Positions 44,440 through 57,619 of a DNA stretch of 64,000 bases are shown here, piece by piece. The notes beneath the pieces were generated by a model. It did not search any database. It worked only from the letters and a program-made list of their open reading frames with translations, and was not told where the DNA came from. Each line of letters opens with the position of its first letter. The first letter of the stretch is position 1. This DNA is from Schistocephalus solidus (lineage: Eukaryota; Platyhelminthes; Cestoda; Diphyllobothriidea; Diphyllobothriidae). Both the position numbers and the translations under genes were made by a program. The stretch spans positions 186,001 through 250,000 of the forward strand of contig WEDG01002568.1 of NCBI GenBank assembly GCA_017591395.1, read 5' to 3'.

Positions 44440-46100
44440 TATGTTTGCACACTAATAATGCTGCCTTTATTCATAGGAAAATTTAAAAATAATAATAGTA
44501 ACCGAAAAAGTATTCGAACAAATAGTAAGAAGTCCTTAAACCCCGCCCTTAGAGTGACTTCGGAAGATAAGAATAAACCCGTTCTCTAGCAATTCTAAAG
44601 ACTATTTTATAGCCTCATATTTTCGTCCCACGAAATCAATTGACTTTGTCATTGGATATGATATTGTGGATACAACAAATGGGTTCAGCTGAAGGTTGTG
44701 TTTATAACACACTTGTTGTTAGATTATAGTTTGCCATTGGCACTACGTCAGTAAGGGCGTCAGTGGAATTTCACGAAATATCAAAATCGAAGGACAAAAG
44801 TCCTTTTAAAAATGAACTTATGAAACCACCTGAGTATCATATACGATACCTTAATTTATTAACGGTAGAAACTGCATGGGGATCCAAAGACTGCCAGATA
44901 TAGAACGGATAAACTCAAGCATTGCGCCCGTTAGGTTAACCAGCAAAAGGATGTAGTAATAATCAAGAAATTTTTTGAAATAAAGAATTTTAAGGTTCTA
45001 GAACTTAAAAACTTGCATCCAATAAGAGGGCTTGAGATCTTTAAGGGTTAAGGGGAATTTTGTGTCAGTGATACGTGTCTTTTGCTACCCTTGTAAGTAC
45101 TTAGTTGATGTGTTTGCAGGCACTCCAAAAAATAGATATTTGAACTTAAAAAACATCTACAAACTTTCAGTGTAAATCGCCAAACTCTACTTTATAGTAA
45201 AAATGGCACTTAGCAATGGACTGTAAAAAGCATACCTTCAGAAGGTGTGGGCTAGCTAAACATACACTTCATCCAGTAAGCTAAAATCAATTTCGAGCTG
45301 TTGACAGACAGAATAAGAACGGGAATCTTCGCGTGATCCAGCACCAGAAAGAGGACAAACACGAGACAGGGATGCAGCTTCAAAAATACTCCACTTGTGT
45401 TTCTGTTCAGTGAATTCAAACAAGAGCGTTTTAACATCAAACTCAATAATCAAAATAATTATACCAAGGTCATTCCTATTCAGTTTTCCAAAAAGCAACT
45501 GAGAGCGTCTACACTGTTAAATCACGTGAAAAATTTCGGTTATTTTCAAGCGCAGCAAACACATGACAGATGGAATTAGGATCGATTGTCAAAGATTAAG
45601 AATTTAGAATTTATATTTGGTTAGCACCGGCAAGGCACTTTCTAAGCAAACATTAGTAACGAAATAAAGTGTTGACAATGGGTGTGGATAAAATGTACAA
45701 ATACATAACTTGTCCTGCGATGTCAACAGTTAGCGATGTTTTAAAATTAATGGTGAACTAGAAAAAAATAGGCAGTGAAAAAAAACTCCTACCATAAAAA
45801 TGGAGGCAGAGTTCAATAGGCCTTCATTTTTGAATAGAAGGTAGGAGAAAAAAAGTGCTGAGGAAAAAATGGTCAGGTGGTAGAGTAGAGTAAAACTGTA
45901 GTAGCATTTCAGAATGAGATAATGAAACGTCGAAGTGATTCGTTCTTGATCACTTAGGCGTATGAAACAAAATCTCACGAAAATGCGTCAATGAACTTAA
46001 GTCCTCAGCATCTTAGTATCCAGAATTGAATTCTGATGATGTTAAGTATCCAAAGAACGGTAGCCTTTTAGACTGTGGATCACCGAATGTGTACGTCCGA
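44440..46100. other. Intergenic DNA without recognised genes
   Basis: AT-rich DNA. A reverse-strand frame at 45252-45498 ends in a polar stretch (AASLSRVCPLSGAGSREDSR) and could be a terminal exon of an unknown gene, but no acceptor or homology was secured. Confidence 0.3.
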
Positions 46101-46837
46101 ATGACGCTATCGTTTGGATGACTGGTGATATAAGGAGACATCATAGTTCATGGGTGACTCGAGATAGCGAAAATATAGTTTCAAGAGGGTCAATTAAATT
46201 CCCGATTGTCCTTTCTCCGAGTCGTGGGTAGAGCTACTGGGAAAAGATGAGGAAAATAAAAGGTTAATAGAATCAGCGTTAAGATAAATGTGCAGTCTTT
46301 GCTTGAATGCAGATAGACTAGTTAACGACCTAATTTCAATTGGCAAGTTATTCCAAAGAAAACTATACCTAGAATCAAAAAGGAGAGAGCGTTTACACGT
46401 GGAGGATGCAGGGTGTGTTATAATTAGTACAGAATGTCTTAGGTTATAAGGAAGTCTAATGGGGATAATGACAAAAAGATTGGGGAGAGTTGAAATTTTA
46501 TTTAGTCGGAAAAGGAGACAAAAGCCTGCTTCAAGAAATTTTAGCTACATGATCTGGCATCTTTTTGAGTAGGAAGTAGTTGAAAGAGTCCGAAATAGGA
46601 GTTTTTTTGTGAAATGTCTTTGGACATTTTCAATTTTTGAACGGCTAGTTTCGTTCATTAACCCGAAGAAATGAAAGCAAAATTCAAGAATGGGATGTAC
46701 AAACATACTATAATGTCTTGATTTAATTTCAGGAAGGTAGAAATTATAAGAAATAAAGCCGCAAATCTGAGTCGCTTTGGCCGTAATGCTTTCGACATGA
46801 GGCGAAAGATCTAATTTAGTGGTGGTCCAAGTCCTTC
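46100..46837 (-). mobile_element. LINE (family B) 3' part, separated from its 5' part by a nested LINE
   Basis: The reverse strand encodes, with breaks, KDLGTTTKLDLSPHVESI, then QICGFISYNFYLPEIKSRHY, MFVHPILEFCFHFFGL and a degenerate C-terminus. This is the standard end of a Jockey/CR1-type RT polyprotein. It continues exactly from the 5' part at 51362-52200 when the intervening LINE is removed. Confidence 0.75.
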
Positions 46838-49800
46838 AATTCAATTCAATTCAATTCAATTTATTGAGGGAAATAGGCATGGGCCTTTGAGTACCCTATT
46901 TGTAACGTAAAATTAAGTGCGGTATACAGAGAAACCGTGTGGGTTGCCAAGGTACAAAAGGCGGTCATAAAATTTGACAAGTGGTGCACGACTCTCGAGT
47001 GTTAAGATAAAATGCCTCATCGCTCAGGGCTCATTGCGGAACATAAAACTGTCAAGGTTCCTTTTAAAGCTTTCCAGCGATGGTGACATCACAACGTCTT
47101 CAGGGAGGGCATTCCATGGTTTAACCACTCTGACAGAGAAGGAGAACTTGCGCACATCCAGTCTGGCCTGCTGGACACGCAGTTTCAATGGGTGACCTCG
47201 GAGATGGGTCGTGGTGGCAAATTCAAAGAAGTCCGAGAATTCCAGGCAACAATCCAATCCCTTCACAATGCGGAATGTCTGCAGGAGATCACCACGCATT
47301 TGCCTATAACTCAAAGGGAACAGATTAAGATTCATTAGGCGGGTGGGATATGGCAAGGAGCTTTGACTTCTAACCATTTTGGTGGCTTTCCTCTGTACTC
47401 TTTCGAGGCAGTTCTGATCTTGAACTGTCCAGGGTTTCCAGGCGTGCATAGCATATTCCAAATGTGGCCTAATGAAAGTTCCAAAGGTCTTAGCAAAAAG
47501 ATCTTCATCGAAATCCAAAAAGGCTCGTCTGATGGCATGCAACACCGAAATTGCCCTCTTCGCCACTTTCGAGCAGTGAGACGATGGTTTTAAGGTGGTG
47601 GTCGTCAGCACACCAAGGTGCTTTTGGGTTTCCACGTCTTTTAAGGCTTCACCGTTGAGAAAGTAACTTCTACTTTCGGCAGATCCAGACGGGTTGCCTA
47701 AGCGAAGTATTGTACACTTATCGACGTTGAACCGCAAAAAGCCAATGATTCGGACTACTCCTCCAACCGAGTTAGGTTGATCTGCAGCTTTATCTTCGTC
47801 AGCAGGGCTCCTGATTACATTCCAGATTTTAAATGTCGTCGGCAAACATTGCTGCTTCACAGTCGAGATTCCTGACACAATCGTTCACGTTTATTAAAAA
47901 CAGTATTGGCCCTAGTACTGAACCCCTGAGGAACCCTTACTCGACCGCAGCAGACCTCGACCTCTCTTGGCCGATGCACACAACCTGGCGCCGACCCACG
48001 AGGAAGTTTTCGATCCCAATTTGAGGAGGTTACCAGTTTTGATTCCAATTCTTTCAGCTTGTAAAGCAGTTCTCGTGCGGTACAGTATCGAAGGCCTTTG
48101 AAAGTCAATGAAGGCAATGTGAACCGCGTGTCTATCTTCGGGCGTTTGGGTCCACCTCTGGATCGAATACAGCAAATTCGTTGTGCATGATCTTCCTTTT
48201 CTGAACCCGTGTTGACAGCTTGATAACAAATTATGAGTCTCTAGGAATTTCACCAATTCGCTCTTGATGATCCTTTTCCATAATCTTACCAAGGATGCAT
48301 GTTAAGCTTATTGGCCTTGTAGTTTGTCACTGACGCCCCGGCTACCGCTTTTGTACAAGGGGAGTTATATGTGCCAGCTTCCAATCGAAAGGAAGTGTTC
48401 CGGAGTCAAAGGACTTTTGAAAGAGCACTGTACAAAGGTGCGGAGTTCATTGGCGAGTTCTTTCAGAAGCTTGGGTGGAAGCTCGTTCGGTCCTGGGGAT
48501 TTCGACTCTTTTAGTTCTTTTAATTCCTTTTGGATCAAATTCTGAGAATAGTATGTGGCTAATGCTTGCAGTCGAGGTTATCCACCGAGGACGAAGGAAC
48601 CTGGCATTCTCGTTTGTGAAGACTGAGCGGTAGAACTGTGAAAAGTACTCGGCTTTTTCCCTGTTTTCAGAAATTTCGACGCCCGCGGCAGTCTTAATCA
48701 GTGGTATTTGATGTTTTATTCCTTGTACATCTACGGAGTGTAACTGTATACTAACTTTGGATTCTGCGTTGCCTTTTGCAGCAAAGTCTTCTCAAATTCC
48801 TTCGCGTTGTAAGAATAAGGCTTCTCATTTTGTTTCTCTGTGCTTTGTACTTATTAAAAATAGGCGACTTGATTAGACTCGCGATATTTCTCCACAACTT
48901 GTGCTTCCTGTTTATTTCCCTTTTTGTTGCTGTCTAGCCACCCAGGACGCTTGCTGTGATGGACACTCGTTAGCGGGCATTGGTTGTCAATAAGTTGCAG
49001 AAGAACATTTCGGAAAGACTCAATCTTCGTTTACGGTGCTCGAAAATATTGAGGTCCAGTTGATGTAGTGTTATATCTGCTCGCATCTCGATGAAAGTTT
49101 CCTCGCCAAACGTTACGCCGTTTTTCCCTCTATAGCAGGGGCAACGGAGAATAAGGAGTAGTCCCATATAAGCACCACGTGATCACTACGACCGAGCGGA
49201 GGTATTGAAATAATCTCGTCGTCTGCTGCCTTGATGTTTTCGTGAAAACCAGGTCACATACAGCTCCTTTGTCCTTCACGTGTTCTGGTGGGGAAAGGGA
49301 CATGCTGTGAGGAGTGCATTCAAGGTCTTTTGCGAAAACAATCAAAGTTGATTTCGCGTATGATGATTGAACAGTGCTCCAGTTACTCCTGAAAGTGCGT
49401 TGAAGTCACCCATAATCATTACATTAGGTCTACTGGAGAACTTTTCTAATGTTGTTCCAACAAGTGGGTGTCCGCGACTCGGTCTATCCTAGGTGTCGAT
49501 AGACAATGAGGACATCTAGAAATGGAGAGCCAAGAGCCTTGATGTTCAACCATATGGCTTCAGTGCTGCACGCAAACTTGCTCGTCTTGTCAGACACTAT
49601 TGCACGTCTTTCACATACACAATTATTCCACCACCCCTGTCGGTTTTCTCTGTCCCTCGATATATTTGGTACCCAGACAATGTTATTTCGCTATCTGTGA
49701 ATACTGCCGGACAGCCAGGTTTCGGTTACTGCCATCACATCCGGAGATACTTCGGCAAGGCAAATTTTTAACTCATCGAGTTTTTGATAAAAGGCTTTTG

Positions 49801-51361
49801 CGCATTTGTATACAAGCACTTCAATTTTGCGCCAACCAAATTTCCTGTTGCGTTTGTCAATTTTATGGGGCCAACTGCGTGATGATTTTCGGTAACTCTG
49901 GTTTCTTTAGTGAGAACGCTGGGCGTTACGGAATCAGTTCTGACATCTCTTTTGGGCAATTGGTTCCCCGATGGTTTTGGCGTTAGTGAGGTGGCTGCCG
50001 CTGTCCTCAGAACAATCGGTTGGTTCAATGGAAAATTCGTATTCTTTTGAACTACCTTCCCCTTGAAAATAGCCAGATTGTGTTCGCCAGCCTTCAGTCT
50101 TGATTGTAGTTCCGACAAGTTCCGGCGTTTCAGCCTTTCCGCAGGGGAGTAGTCCGGTTGAAAAACCTCTTATGCGAGTGACGTAGGTTAGTTTTTTTGG
50201 ATAGGATCTGCCTTGATTTGGTCTTTGCTCTCTAGCATTATTTTCAGCGGTCGCGGTCGCGGCGTTCCTAGGCTGTCTTCAGACTTTTGCCGATCCGGAA
50301 TGCTTTAATAACTTTACTCCACGCCCGGTGGGGAGCAACTGGCTTTAGGAGGCCATTAAACGAAGCAAGGTCTTCGGTGACACGGTCTTCTGGTCGGACT
50401 GCAGTTGACTGCAGTAAAACCCTGAATAACTAAACACTGTTGTCGATCCCGTACTTGGAATTTTCGCTTCCTCCTGAGTTCTCCTTAGGGGCACGAGAAC
50501 GGTTTACAGAGCTCTCGTTGGGATTAAGTCTACCTCTGACCATACTCTCATCTGAAGGTTTCCAATGAATCCATCAGAGTTGATTGTGCACTCGTCTCTG
50601 TTGGTGTTTCCTCATTGCAGCTTGCCACTCGTCGGTTTCTTCGGATTCAACTTCTAGGCTCTTTATAACACCAAGATAGCAGGATGAGATTTGTGGTTTT
50701 GCTCTGGTCGTCGTCCGTAGGATTCAGAGACTTGTGCTCCTGTTATCCGGTCGTTAAGGGTAATCGCGTCCGAACATTGTGAGCTGTAACCAGTTGTAGT
50801 TTTTGATACTTTTCGTGCTTTTAGTCACTGCCTTTTTAACTGGAATATTGCTAAGCGTATTTCGTCGAGTAATGTTATCTTGCAAGAGCTTCCTTAAGTC
50901 TGCAAGCTCATTTTCCAGTTTTGAACTCTTAGTAAAATATAAGAACATCCAACGCAAGATTCTCCGTCCGTAGCCAACGGATTTTGGCTGCCATTACGCT
51001 TTGCGCGCTTTGCTATTGGTTTTTGGTTACAAGTATAAACTGATGGAGTGCCAGTCGTGGATGTCGAAGCCAGCTCAACAGGCTTTCCTTTAAAAAGGAA
51101 GTTCCGTGACTGGTTCTGTTGCCAGCAAAACAATTGTTTTGAGTCCACAAATGTTAAAACACTGGGAGTATGTTCTCCTTTGAGCGTATAACTTGAAAAT
51201 TTCCGACTGGCTTTGGAGTATGGCGAGTATTTAATGCAATATGAGCAAAAATGTTTATACTTGTTCAAAAACGCTTTTGAAAAATACTATAAACGGTATG
51301 AAGGATATTCAGGAACGACTCAGCCGTTCGGAGATATCGAAGGTCCTGGATAACTTCAGAT
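46838..51361 (-). mobile_element. CR1-like LINE (family A), near full length, nested in family B
   Basis: About 4.5 kb on the - strand. A Cys-containing ORF1-like or N-terminal region lies at about 50100-51270. The endonuclease start (KLKCLYTNAQKPFIKN) is near 49780-49830. RT lies at about 47900-48500 (HGFRKGRSCTTNLLYSI) and the C-terminal domain at 47024-47878 (ETQKHLGVL, AFLDFDEDLFAKTFG). The 3' end reads CAATAAA followed by (TTGAA)n at 46838-46860. Many frameshifts mean it is dead. The 4-bp GAAG at 46834-46837 and 51362-51365 may be a target-site duplication. Confidence 0.85.
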
Positions 51362-52250
51362 CTTCACGAGGTTGTACACGTTTGGTTCCCTGAGTGGTTC
51401 TCAGTTTTTATTGGTGCAGAGCCTGCGCAGTCAACTTGATGGAGGAACAATCAATCATAGGGCAACCTTCAAAAATAAGAGGTTGCGGAGCCTTACAGGC
51501 ACAAAACTCATGAAGCGACACTTAGTAGGTGAGAACTCCATTAGCCATGTGGAGCTCCAGGCCGAAAGAGCGTCTAAGTCTGAATGAATTTCTTCTAGGC
51601 ACCGTTTGGTCGTAGAGTTAGAGAAGGAATACACGCATTTGAGGTCATCAGCATAAATAAAAGATTGAGAATGTTTAACTATCGATGAAATATCATTTAT
51701 ATACAGTAAGAACAACCAAGGACCTTATACGGTACCTTGAAGGACACCACTAACAATCAGGGTAGCACTTGAGTATGATGATCCTACTAAAATTTTTGTT
51801 TTTAATCATTTAGGTATGATCTAATAAATTCAGTAAGGGGACTACGAAATCCTATAGCTTCTAGTTTAGCTGGAATTCGTTTATGAGGCACTTTATCGAA
51901 TGCCTTACTAAGATCAAAATAGATAACTACCACAGAGAGATGATCATTACGAAGAGAGGTTAGTAGATTTAGAAAAGACATGTGGCCGGTTTCAAAAGCG
52001 CGGTCCGGTTATAAGCCATGTTGGGAAAAGTTGATAATTTGATTGCTTATGCAAAAATCCGTGATTTGTTTTGCCATTAGTTTTTCGAAGAGTTTAGCAA
52101 GAGAGGGCGTTTTATGAATGTCCGAGCGGGAACCAGATTTAAAAACTTGTATTATAATAGAAGTTTTCCAAGATATGATTTAGCAACGATTTCACTGTTC
52201 AGATAACGAGATTTCATTGCAAACCTTATTTTTCAGCTAAATTACTGCAC
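51362..52250 (-). mobile_element. LINE (family B) 5' part: RT domain
   Basis: The reverse strand carries RT blocks with stops: SLAKLFEKLMAKQITDFCIS, VVVIYFDLSKAFDKVPHKRI, LFLLYINDISSIV, FIYADDLKCVYSF and SPTKCRFMSFVP, ending QVYNLVK-like at the junction with the nested element. The order and spacing are those of Jockey/CR1-type RTs. The 5' end fades near 52250. Confidence 0.8.
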
Positions 52251-53110
52251 AGTGACCTTTTTTACGCCTTCTGCATTGTTGAAAGCTCTGCGATTCCTTC
52301 AATTCGATTAATTCTTTGAAATGGCCAGAACGGACAACCGTTGAGTGCAAAGAATGTTAGCCCATATGGAGGTCCGAAACAAGGCCTTTTCTTACAGTTT
52401 AGGTCAGCATGGAAGGGATTTATGCAGCGTTGATGCATTCAGGTACAATCAAACATTTTAATGCAAACTAAATGATCATCCTCTGACATACTACTGTACT
52501 CATATTCAAGACTATGGCAGTCGGTGTCCCGTGTCAAAAAACACAATGCATTAACCGTTTCCAGAAGTTTTGCTGCCATAGTTCATTAAGTTGATTTTTC
52601 GAAAATGAATAGGCAGCTCCTAGGCGAACGCATTTTCCCGTAAATAATGTGATTTAAATTACTTGATTCTATACAGTCTCACTGCCTTCTTAAACCTAGT
52701 GTTGTAATATGTATTCTTGCAGCAGCTGTTGTGAAAAAAGGGCCGAAGTTTGGTGGGGGAGTTCAGTCATTGGGATTTAACGATATATGTAGATAATTGG
52801 TTTATTGGAATTGACAGCGTATTTTCGAAACCACTCACGCATATTGTCCATTCGTCATTTTAATTTGGGTGACTTTCTTCCGAAAGGGAAACAACATCGT
52901 TTTAACTTGGTTTGAACTTTGCTGGGTCTCCCGGGATTTTATATATCAGTCATCGATCTGTGCACAAAAGTTTCACCCTTGACGAAATAAGTGGAAATTT
53001 TATTCATTTTCATCTACGTTAGAATTTCTGGTAGGCTGTTTTCATTAATCACACTTTAGTTAATTATTTCGTCCTCCATACCGACTCCCAGGAAATCGAT
53101 ATTCAGAACT
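52250..53110. other. Unassigned DNA between two LINE blocks
   Basis: AT-rich; no supported coding, RNA or repeat feature. Confidence 0.4.
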
Positions 53111-53111
53111 T

Positions 53112-55382
53112 AACGGCGTAACGTTTGGCGAGGAAACTTTCATCAGATGCGAGCAGATTTAACAGACATCAACTGGACCTCTCTGTTTTCGAGCACCGTG
53201 AACGAAGATTGGGAGTCCTTCCGAAATGTTCTTCTGCAACTTATGGACAACCACTGCCCGCTAACGAGTGTCCATCACAGCAATCGTCCTGGGTGGCTAG
53301 ACAGCAACTTAAAAGGGAAATAAACAGGAAGCACAAGTTGTGGCGAAAATATTGCGAGTCTAATCAAGTTGCCTATTTTAATAAGCATAAAACACAGAGA
53401 AACAAAATAAGAAGCCTTATTCTTAAAACGCGAAGAGAATTTGAGAAGACTTTGCTGCAAAAGGCAACGCAGAATCCAAAGTTAGTCTACAGTTACCTCC
53501 GTAGATGTACAAGGAATAAACATCAAATACCGCTGATTAAGACTGCCGTGGGCGTCAAAATTTCTGAAAACAGGGAAAAAGCCGAGTACTTTTCACAGTT
53601 CTACCGCTCAGTATTCACAAACTAGGCAAGGTTCCTTCGTCCCTCAGTGGATAACCCACCGACTGCAAGCATTAGCCACATACTATTCTCAGAATTTCTG
53701 ATCCAAAAGGAATTAAAAGAACTAAAAGAGTCGAAATCCCCAGGACCAGACGAGCTTCCACCCAAGCTTCTGACAGAACTCGCCAGTGAAATTTCCGCAC
53801 CTCTGTCAGTGCTCTTTCAAAAGTCATTTGACTCCGGAACACTTCCTTTCGATTGGAAGCTGGCACATATAACTCCCTTTGTACAAAAAGCGGTAGCCGG
53901 GCGTCAGTGACAAACTACAGGCCCATAAGCTAGACATGCATCCTTGGCAAGATTATGGAAAGGATCATCAAGAGCGAATTGGTGAAATTCCTAGAGACTC
54001 ATAATTTGTTATCAAGCTGTCAACACGGGTTCAGAAAAGGAAGATCATGCACAACGAATTTGCAGTATTCGCTCCAGGGGTGGACCCAAGCACTTGAAGA
54101 TAGGCACGTGGTGCACATTGCCTTCATTGACTATTAAAATGCCTTCGATGCTGTGCCGCACGAGAGACTGCTGTACAAGCTAGAAAGAATTGGAATCAGA
54201 GGTTACCTCCTCAAGTGGATCGAAAACATCCTCGTGGGTCGGCGCCAGGTTGTGTGCATCGGCCAAGAGAGGTCAAGTTCTGCTGCGGTCGAGAGTGGGG
54301 TTCCTCAGGGCTCAGTACTAGGGCCAATACTGTTTTTAATAAACGTAAACGATTGTGTCAGGAATCTCGACTGTGAAGCAGCAATATTTGCCGATGAAAT
54401 TAAAATCTGGTATGTAATCCAGAGCTCTGCTGACGAAGATAAACTGCAGATCAACCTAACTCGGTTGGAGGAGTGGTCGAATTATTGGCTTTGCGGTTCA
54501 ACGTCGATAAGTGTACAAAACTTCGCTTAGGCAACCCATCTGGATCTGCTGAAAGTAGAAGTTACTTTATCAACGGTGGAGCCTTAAAAGACGTGGAAAC
54601 CCAAAAGCACCTTGGTGTGCTGACGACCACCACCTTAAAACCATCGTCTCACTGCTCGAAAGTGGCGACGAGCGCAATTGCGGTGTTGCATGCCATCAGA
54701 CGAGCCTTTTTGGATTTCGATGAAGATCTTTTTGCTAAGACTTTTTGATTATTCATTAGGCCGCATTTGGAATATGCTATGCAAGCCTGGAAACCCTGGA
54801 CAGTTTAAGATCAGAACTGCCTCGAAAGAGTACAGAGGAAAGCCACCAAAATGGTTAGAAGTCAAAGCTCCTTGCCATATCCATCCCGCCTAATGAATCT
54901 TAATCTGTTCCCTTTGAGTTATAGGCAAATGCGTGGTGATCTCCTGCAGACATTCCGCATTGTGAAGGGATTGGATTGTTGCCTGGAATTCTCGGACTTC
55001 TTTGAATTTGCCACCACGACCCATCTCCGAGGTCACCTATTGAAACTGCGTGTCCAGCAGGCGAGACTGGATGTGCGCAAGTTCTCCTTCTCTGTCAGAG
55101 TGGTTAAACCATGGAATGCCCTCCCTGAAGACGTTGTGATGTTACCATCGCTGGAAAGCTTTAAAAGGATCCTTGACAGTTTTATGTTCCGCAACGAGCC
55201 TGAGCGATGAGGAATTTATCTTAAACCTCGAGAGTCGTGCACCACTTGTCATATTATATGACCGCCTTTTGTACCTTTGCAACCCACATGGTTTCTCTGT
55301 ATATCGCACTTAATTTTACTTTACAAATAGGGTACTCAAAGGTCCATGCCTATTTCCCTCAATAAATTGAATTGAATTGAAT
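53112..55382 (+). mobile_element. CR1-like LINE (family A), second copy, 5' truncated
   Basis: The + strand copy matches family A at 46838-49120 in reverse. It starts inside the endonuclease region at ggcgtaacgtttggcg. It then encodes a linker (HKLWRKYCESNQVAYFNKHK), RT (ERIIKSELVKFLETHNLLSS, SGVPQGSVLGPILFLI) and the C-terminal domain (53955-55210). The end is caataaa(ttgaa)n at 55361-55382. Breaks include a stop after FIDY, a frameshift near 54490, a stop in the RT thumb, and FADE in place of the catalytic FADD. It is inactive. Confidence 0.88.
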
Positions 55383-55399
55383 TCAGTAATTCTGTAATT

Positions 55400-55480
55400 C
55401 TGTATATATAAGGAAGATAGGCAGAGCCTTTGAAAAACCCTATTTACAGATAGACAGTAGCAAAACAAGCAAATGTTGCA
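55400..55480 (-). repeat. LINE 3'-end fragment, tail-to-tail with family A copy 2
   Basis: The string gataggcagagcctttgaaaaaccctatttacag resembles the reverse-strand 3' end seen at 46862-46910 (aaataggcatgggcctttgagtaccctatttg). It sits directly beyond the (ttgaa)n tail of the + copy, in the opposite orientation. Confidence 0.55.
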
Positions 55481-55839
55481 TGGCAATATTCGTTTTAGTA
55501 TATCGATCATTGCTGTCGACTAAATATATGTTCATTAAGTATTAACAAAATACCTTACTTAATTTTTTCGGATTCCACAGGCTTCAGAAACTATTCTTCC
55601 CCCAGCATGGAACGAAGAATTATTGAAAAACTCGTTTCGGAGGCTAAGTCGTTTTTTGCTCCATATTGACATTCGATAATGTATTTCGGCCGAAATTGAG
55701 CTTTTCTTTGTGCTCAGTAAAAAAGTCATCTTCTAATGTAAGTTAGATGTTATAAATATATGTAGTTACTTATAAATCTTTTAGCCACGGGCAATGCAAA
55801 TATATATGAGTGCTACATGGGAGTAAAACTCATCTCCGT

Positions 55840-55915
55840 GGATTGGATTCGAACCACGGGCCTCTTCATTAGCGATTGACGCTTCAAACCAATCGGCTAC
55901 GATTGCACAGCTGGT
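55840..55915 (-). repeat. tRNA-like SINE head
   Basis: The reverse strand contains GTGGTTCGAATCCAATCC, a good B box, preceded by TCGTAGCCGATTGGTTTG, an A-box-like string. Pairing does not support a functional tRNA, so a SINE or tRNA pseudogene is more likely. Confidence 0.4.
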
Positions 55916-56369
55916 GGACAAAAACATTGCATAAACTCAGAAAATGATTATCAGACCCACCTTGTTGAATGTTTTCTAAGTTCCTGTTTTTAAATATTAC
56001 CGAAACCACTCATGTCGCTCTCAACTGGGCCGAAAGAATCGCCGAGCATCAATTTCAAATAATTATGTGCACTGCGGAAATTGACCATAAACAAGGTAAC
56101 TGGTTAAATTTAGATGGGCTATGGAGGATGCTGAGAATTCAAATACCAGAGTTTTGAGATTAAACGGGGACATTGATCTTCTCGCTGAAATGATAAGGGT
56201 ACTTATAAAACAGAACAAAATTACACCCTGAGAATGTGATATCAATGCTATGAAAACAACAGCAGGAGGCCCACATATATCACGTGGAAACGGTAAAGGT
56301 TGATTGACACAATATGAAGTACAAAAAAGGTAAGACATCCCTCGAAATCAATTTAAACACAGATAGTCA

Positions 56370-57555
56370 CTTTAAGTCACTTTATTGAGGGAAGTAGGCT
56401 TTCGCCCTTGAGCTCCCTATTCATATGCAAAAATGTCAATAGTATAAATGTTTACAGTGATATATCTGACAAATGAAAATGTAGGGTCATCGATATGTGT
56501 GGGCCAGGCGCAACTTGCCACTGTTTACACAATCTTCATTATATTGACAATAGTTTCTCAGAAAATGAGTATCTAGTTTGAATTTAAATGCATCAACAGT
56601 TTCTGAAAGGACAACATCCTCAGGGAGTCCGTTCCATGCTCCAACGACCCTCTGCGAAAAGGCGTTCCGACGGACTTCCGTGTGGACAAACTTCCTCTGC
56701 AGTTTAAAGGGATGACCCCGCAGATGTTCCGTCCCAGCCAATTCGAAGAATTCAGCAAATTCTAGGGCACAATTGCGGCCTCTGACAATCCGGTAGGTTT
56801 GGATGAGGTCACCGCGTAGTTGCCTGTAATTTAGAGGAAACAAATCAAGTTCAACCAGTCTGGCTTCGTAAGGCAGATTACTAAGATTCTTGACCATCTT
56901 CGTAGCCCTCGCCTGCACTCGTTCCAGCTGTAGATAATCCTTCTTAAACCACGGACGCCAGGCCTGGATGGCATATTCCAAGTGAGATCGAACAAATACC
57001 CCATAGGTTTTTCGGAAGAGTTCCTTATCAATCTGCACAAACCCACGTCTGAGCGCAAATAAGACCTGTGTAGCGCGTTTTGCTGCCTTTAAACACTGTG
57101 AAGATGGTTTAAGTGAGGAGTGTATTAGAACACCGAGGTCCTTCTGTTCCTCAACAATTGAAAGGGGCTGCCCATTGAGAATGTATTGGTAGGAATCATC
57201 CTCCTCACTGGTCCTTCTGGTACGCAGTCTTAGGACCACACACTTCCCAACGTTAAAATTTAAGAGCCAACGAGCAGACCAGCTGCTAAGACGGTTAAGA
57301 TCTTCTTGAAGTGCGTGCCTATCGAAATCAGATCTGATGACCCTCCACAATTTAACATCATCTGCAAACATGATGGCGCTGCAATCCAGGTCGTCGACAC
57401 AGTCGTTGATGTACACTAAGAAGAGTAACGGCCCTAATACCGAGCCTTGGGGGACACCACTTAGAACCGGAGTAGGTGTTGACTTCGAGGTATCGATGCA
57501 CACAGTTTGCAATCTATCTGTAAGAAAGTCTGCGATCCATGTCAGCAACATTCAA
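56370..57555 (-). mobile_element. LINE family D, 5' truncated, with intact 354-codon RT/C-terminal frame
   Basis: A reverse-strand frame at 57551-56487 runs uninterrupted for 354 codons. It begins in RT with ADFLTDRLQTVCIDTSKS and SGVPQGSVLGPLLFLVYIND. It holds an intact catalytic AIMFADDVKLW, the EEQKDLGVLIHSS block and the C-terminal YGVFVRSHLEYAIQAWRP and LRGDLIQTYRI motifs. The 3' end is CCCTCAATAAAGTGACTTAA at about 56380, then a short GTGACTTAAA repeat. The 5' end (endonuclease and RT fingers) is missing. It is the youngest-looking LINE here and related to family A. Confidence 0.9.
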
Positions 57556-57619
57556 TAGGCACGCAGTTCAAGGATGTCAACCGTCTTAGCGGCTGGCCTG
57601 CTCGTTGAAACTCTTATAT

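Noticed and set aside
47363..48545. Plus-strand open frames inside the LINE block
   Set aside because: They are antisense shadows of the reverse-strand LINE coding sequence.
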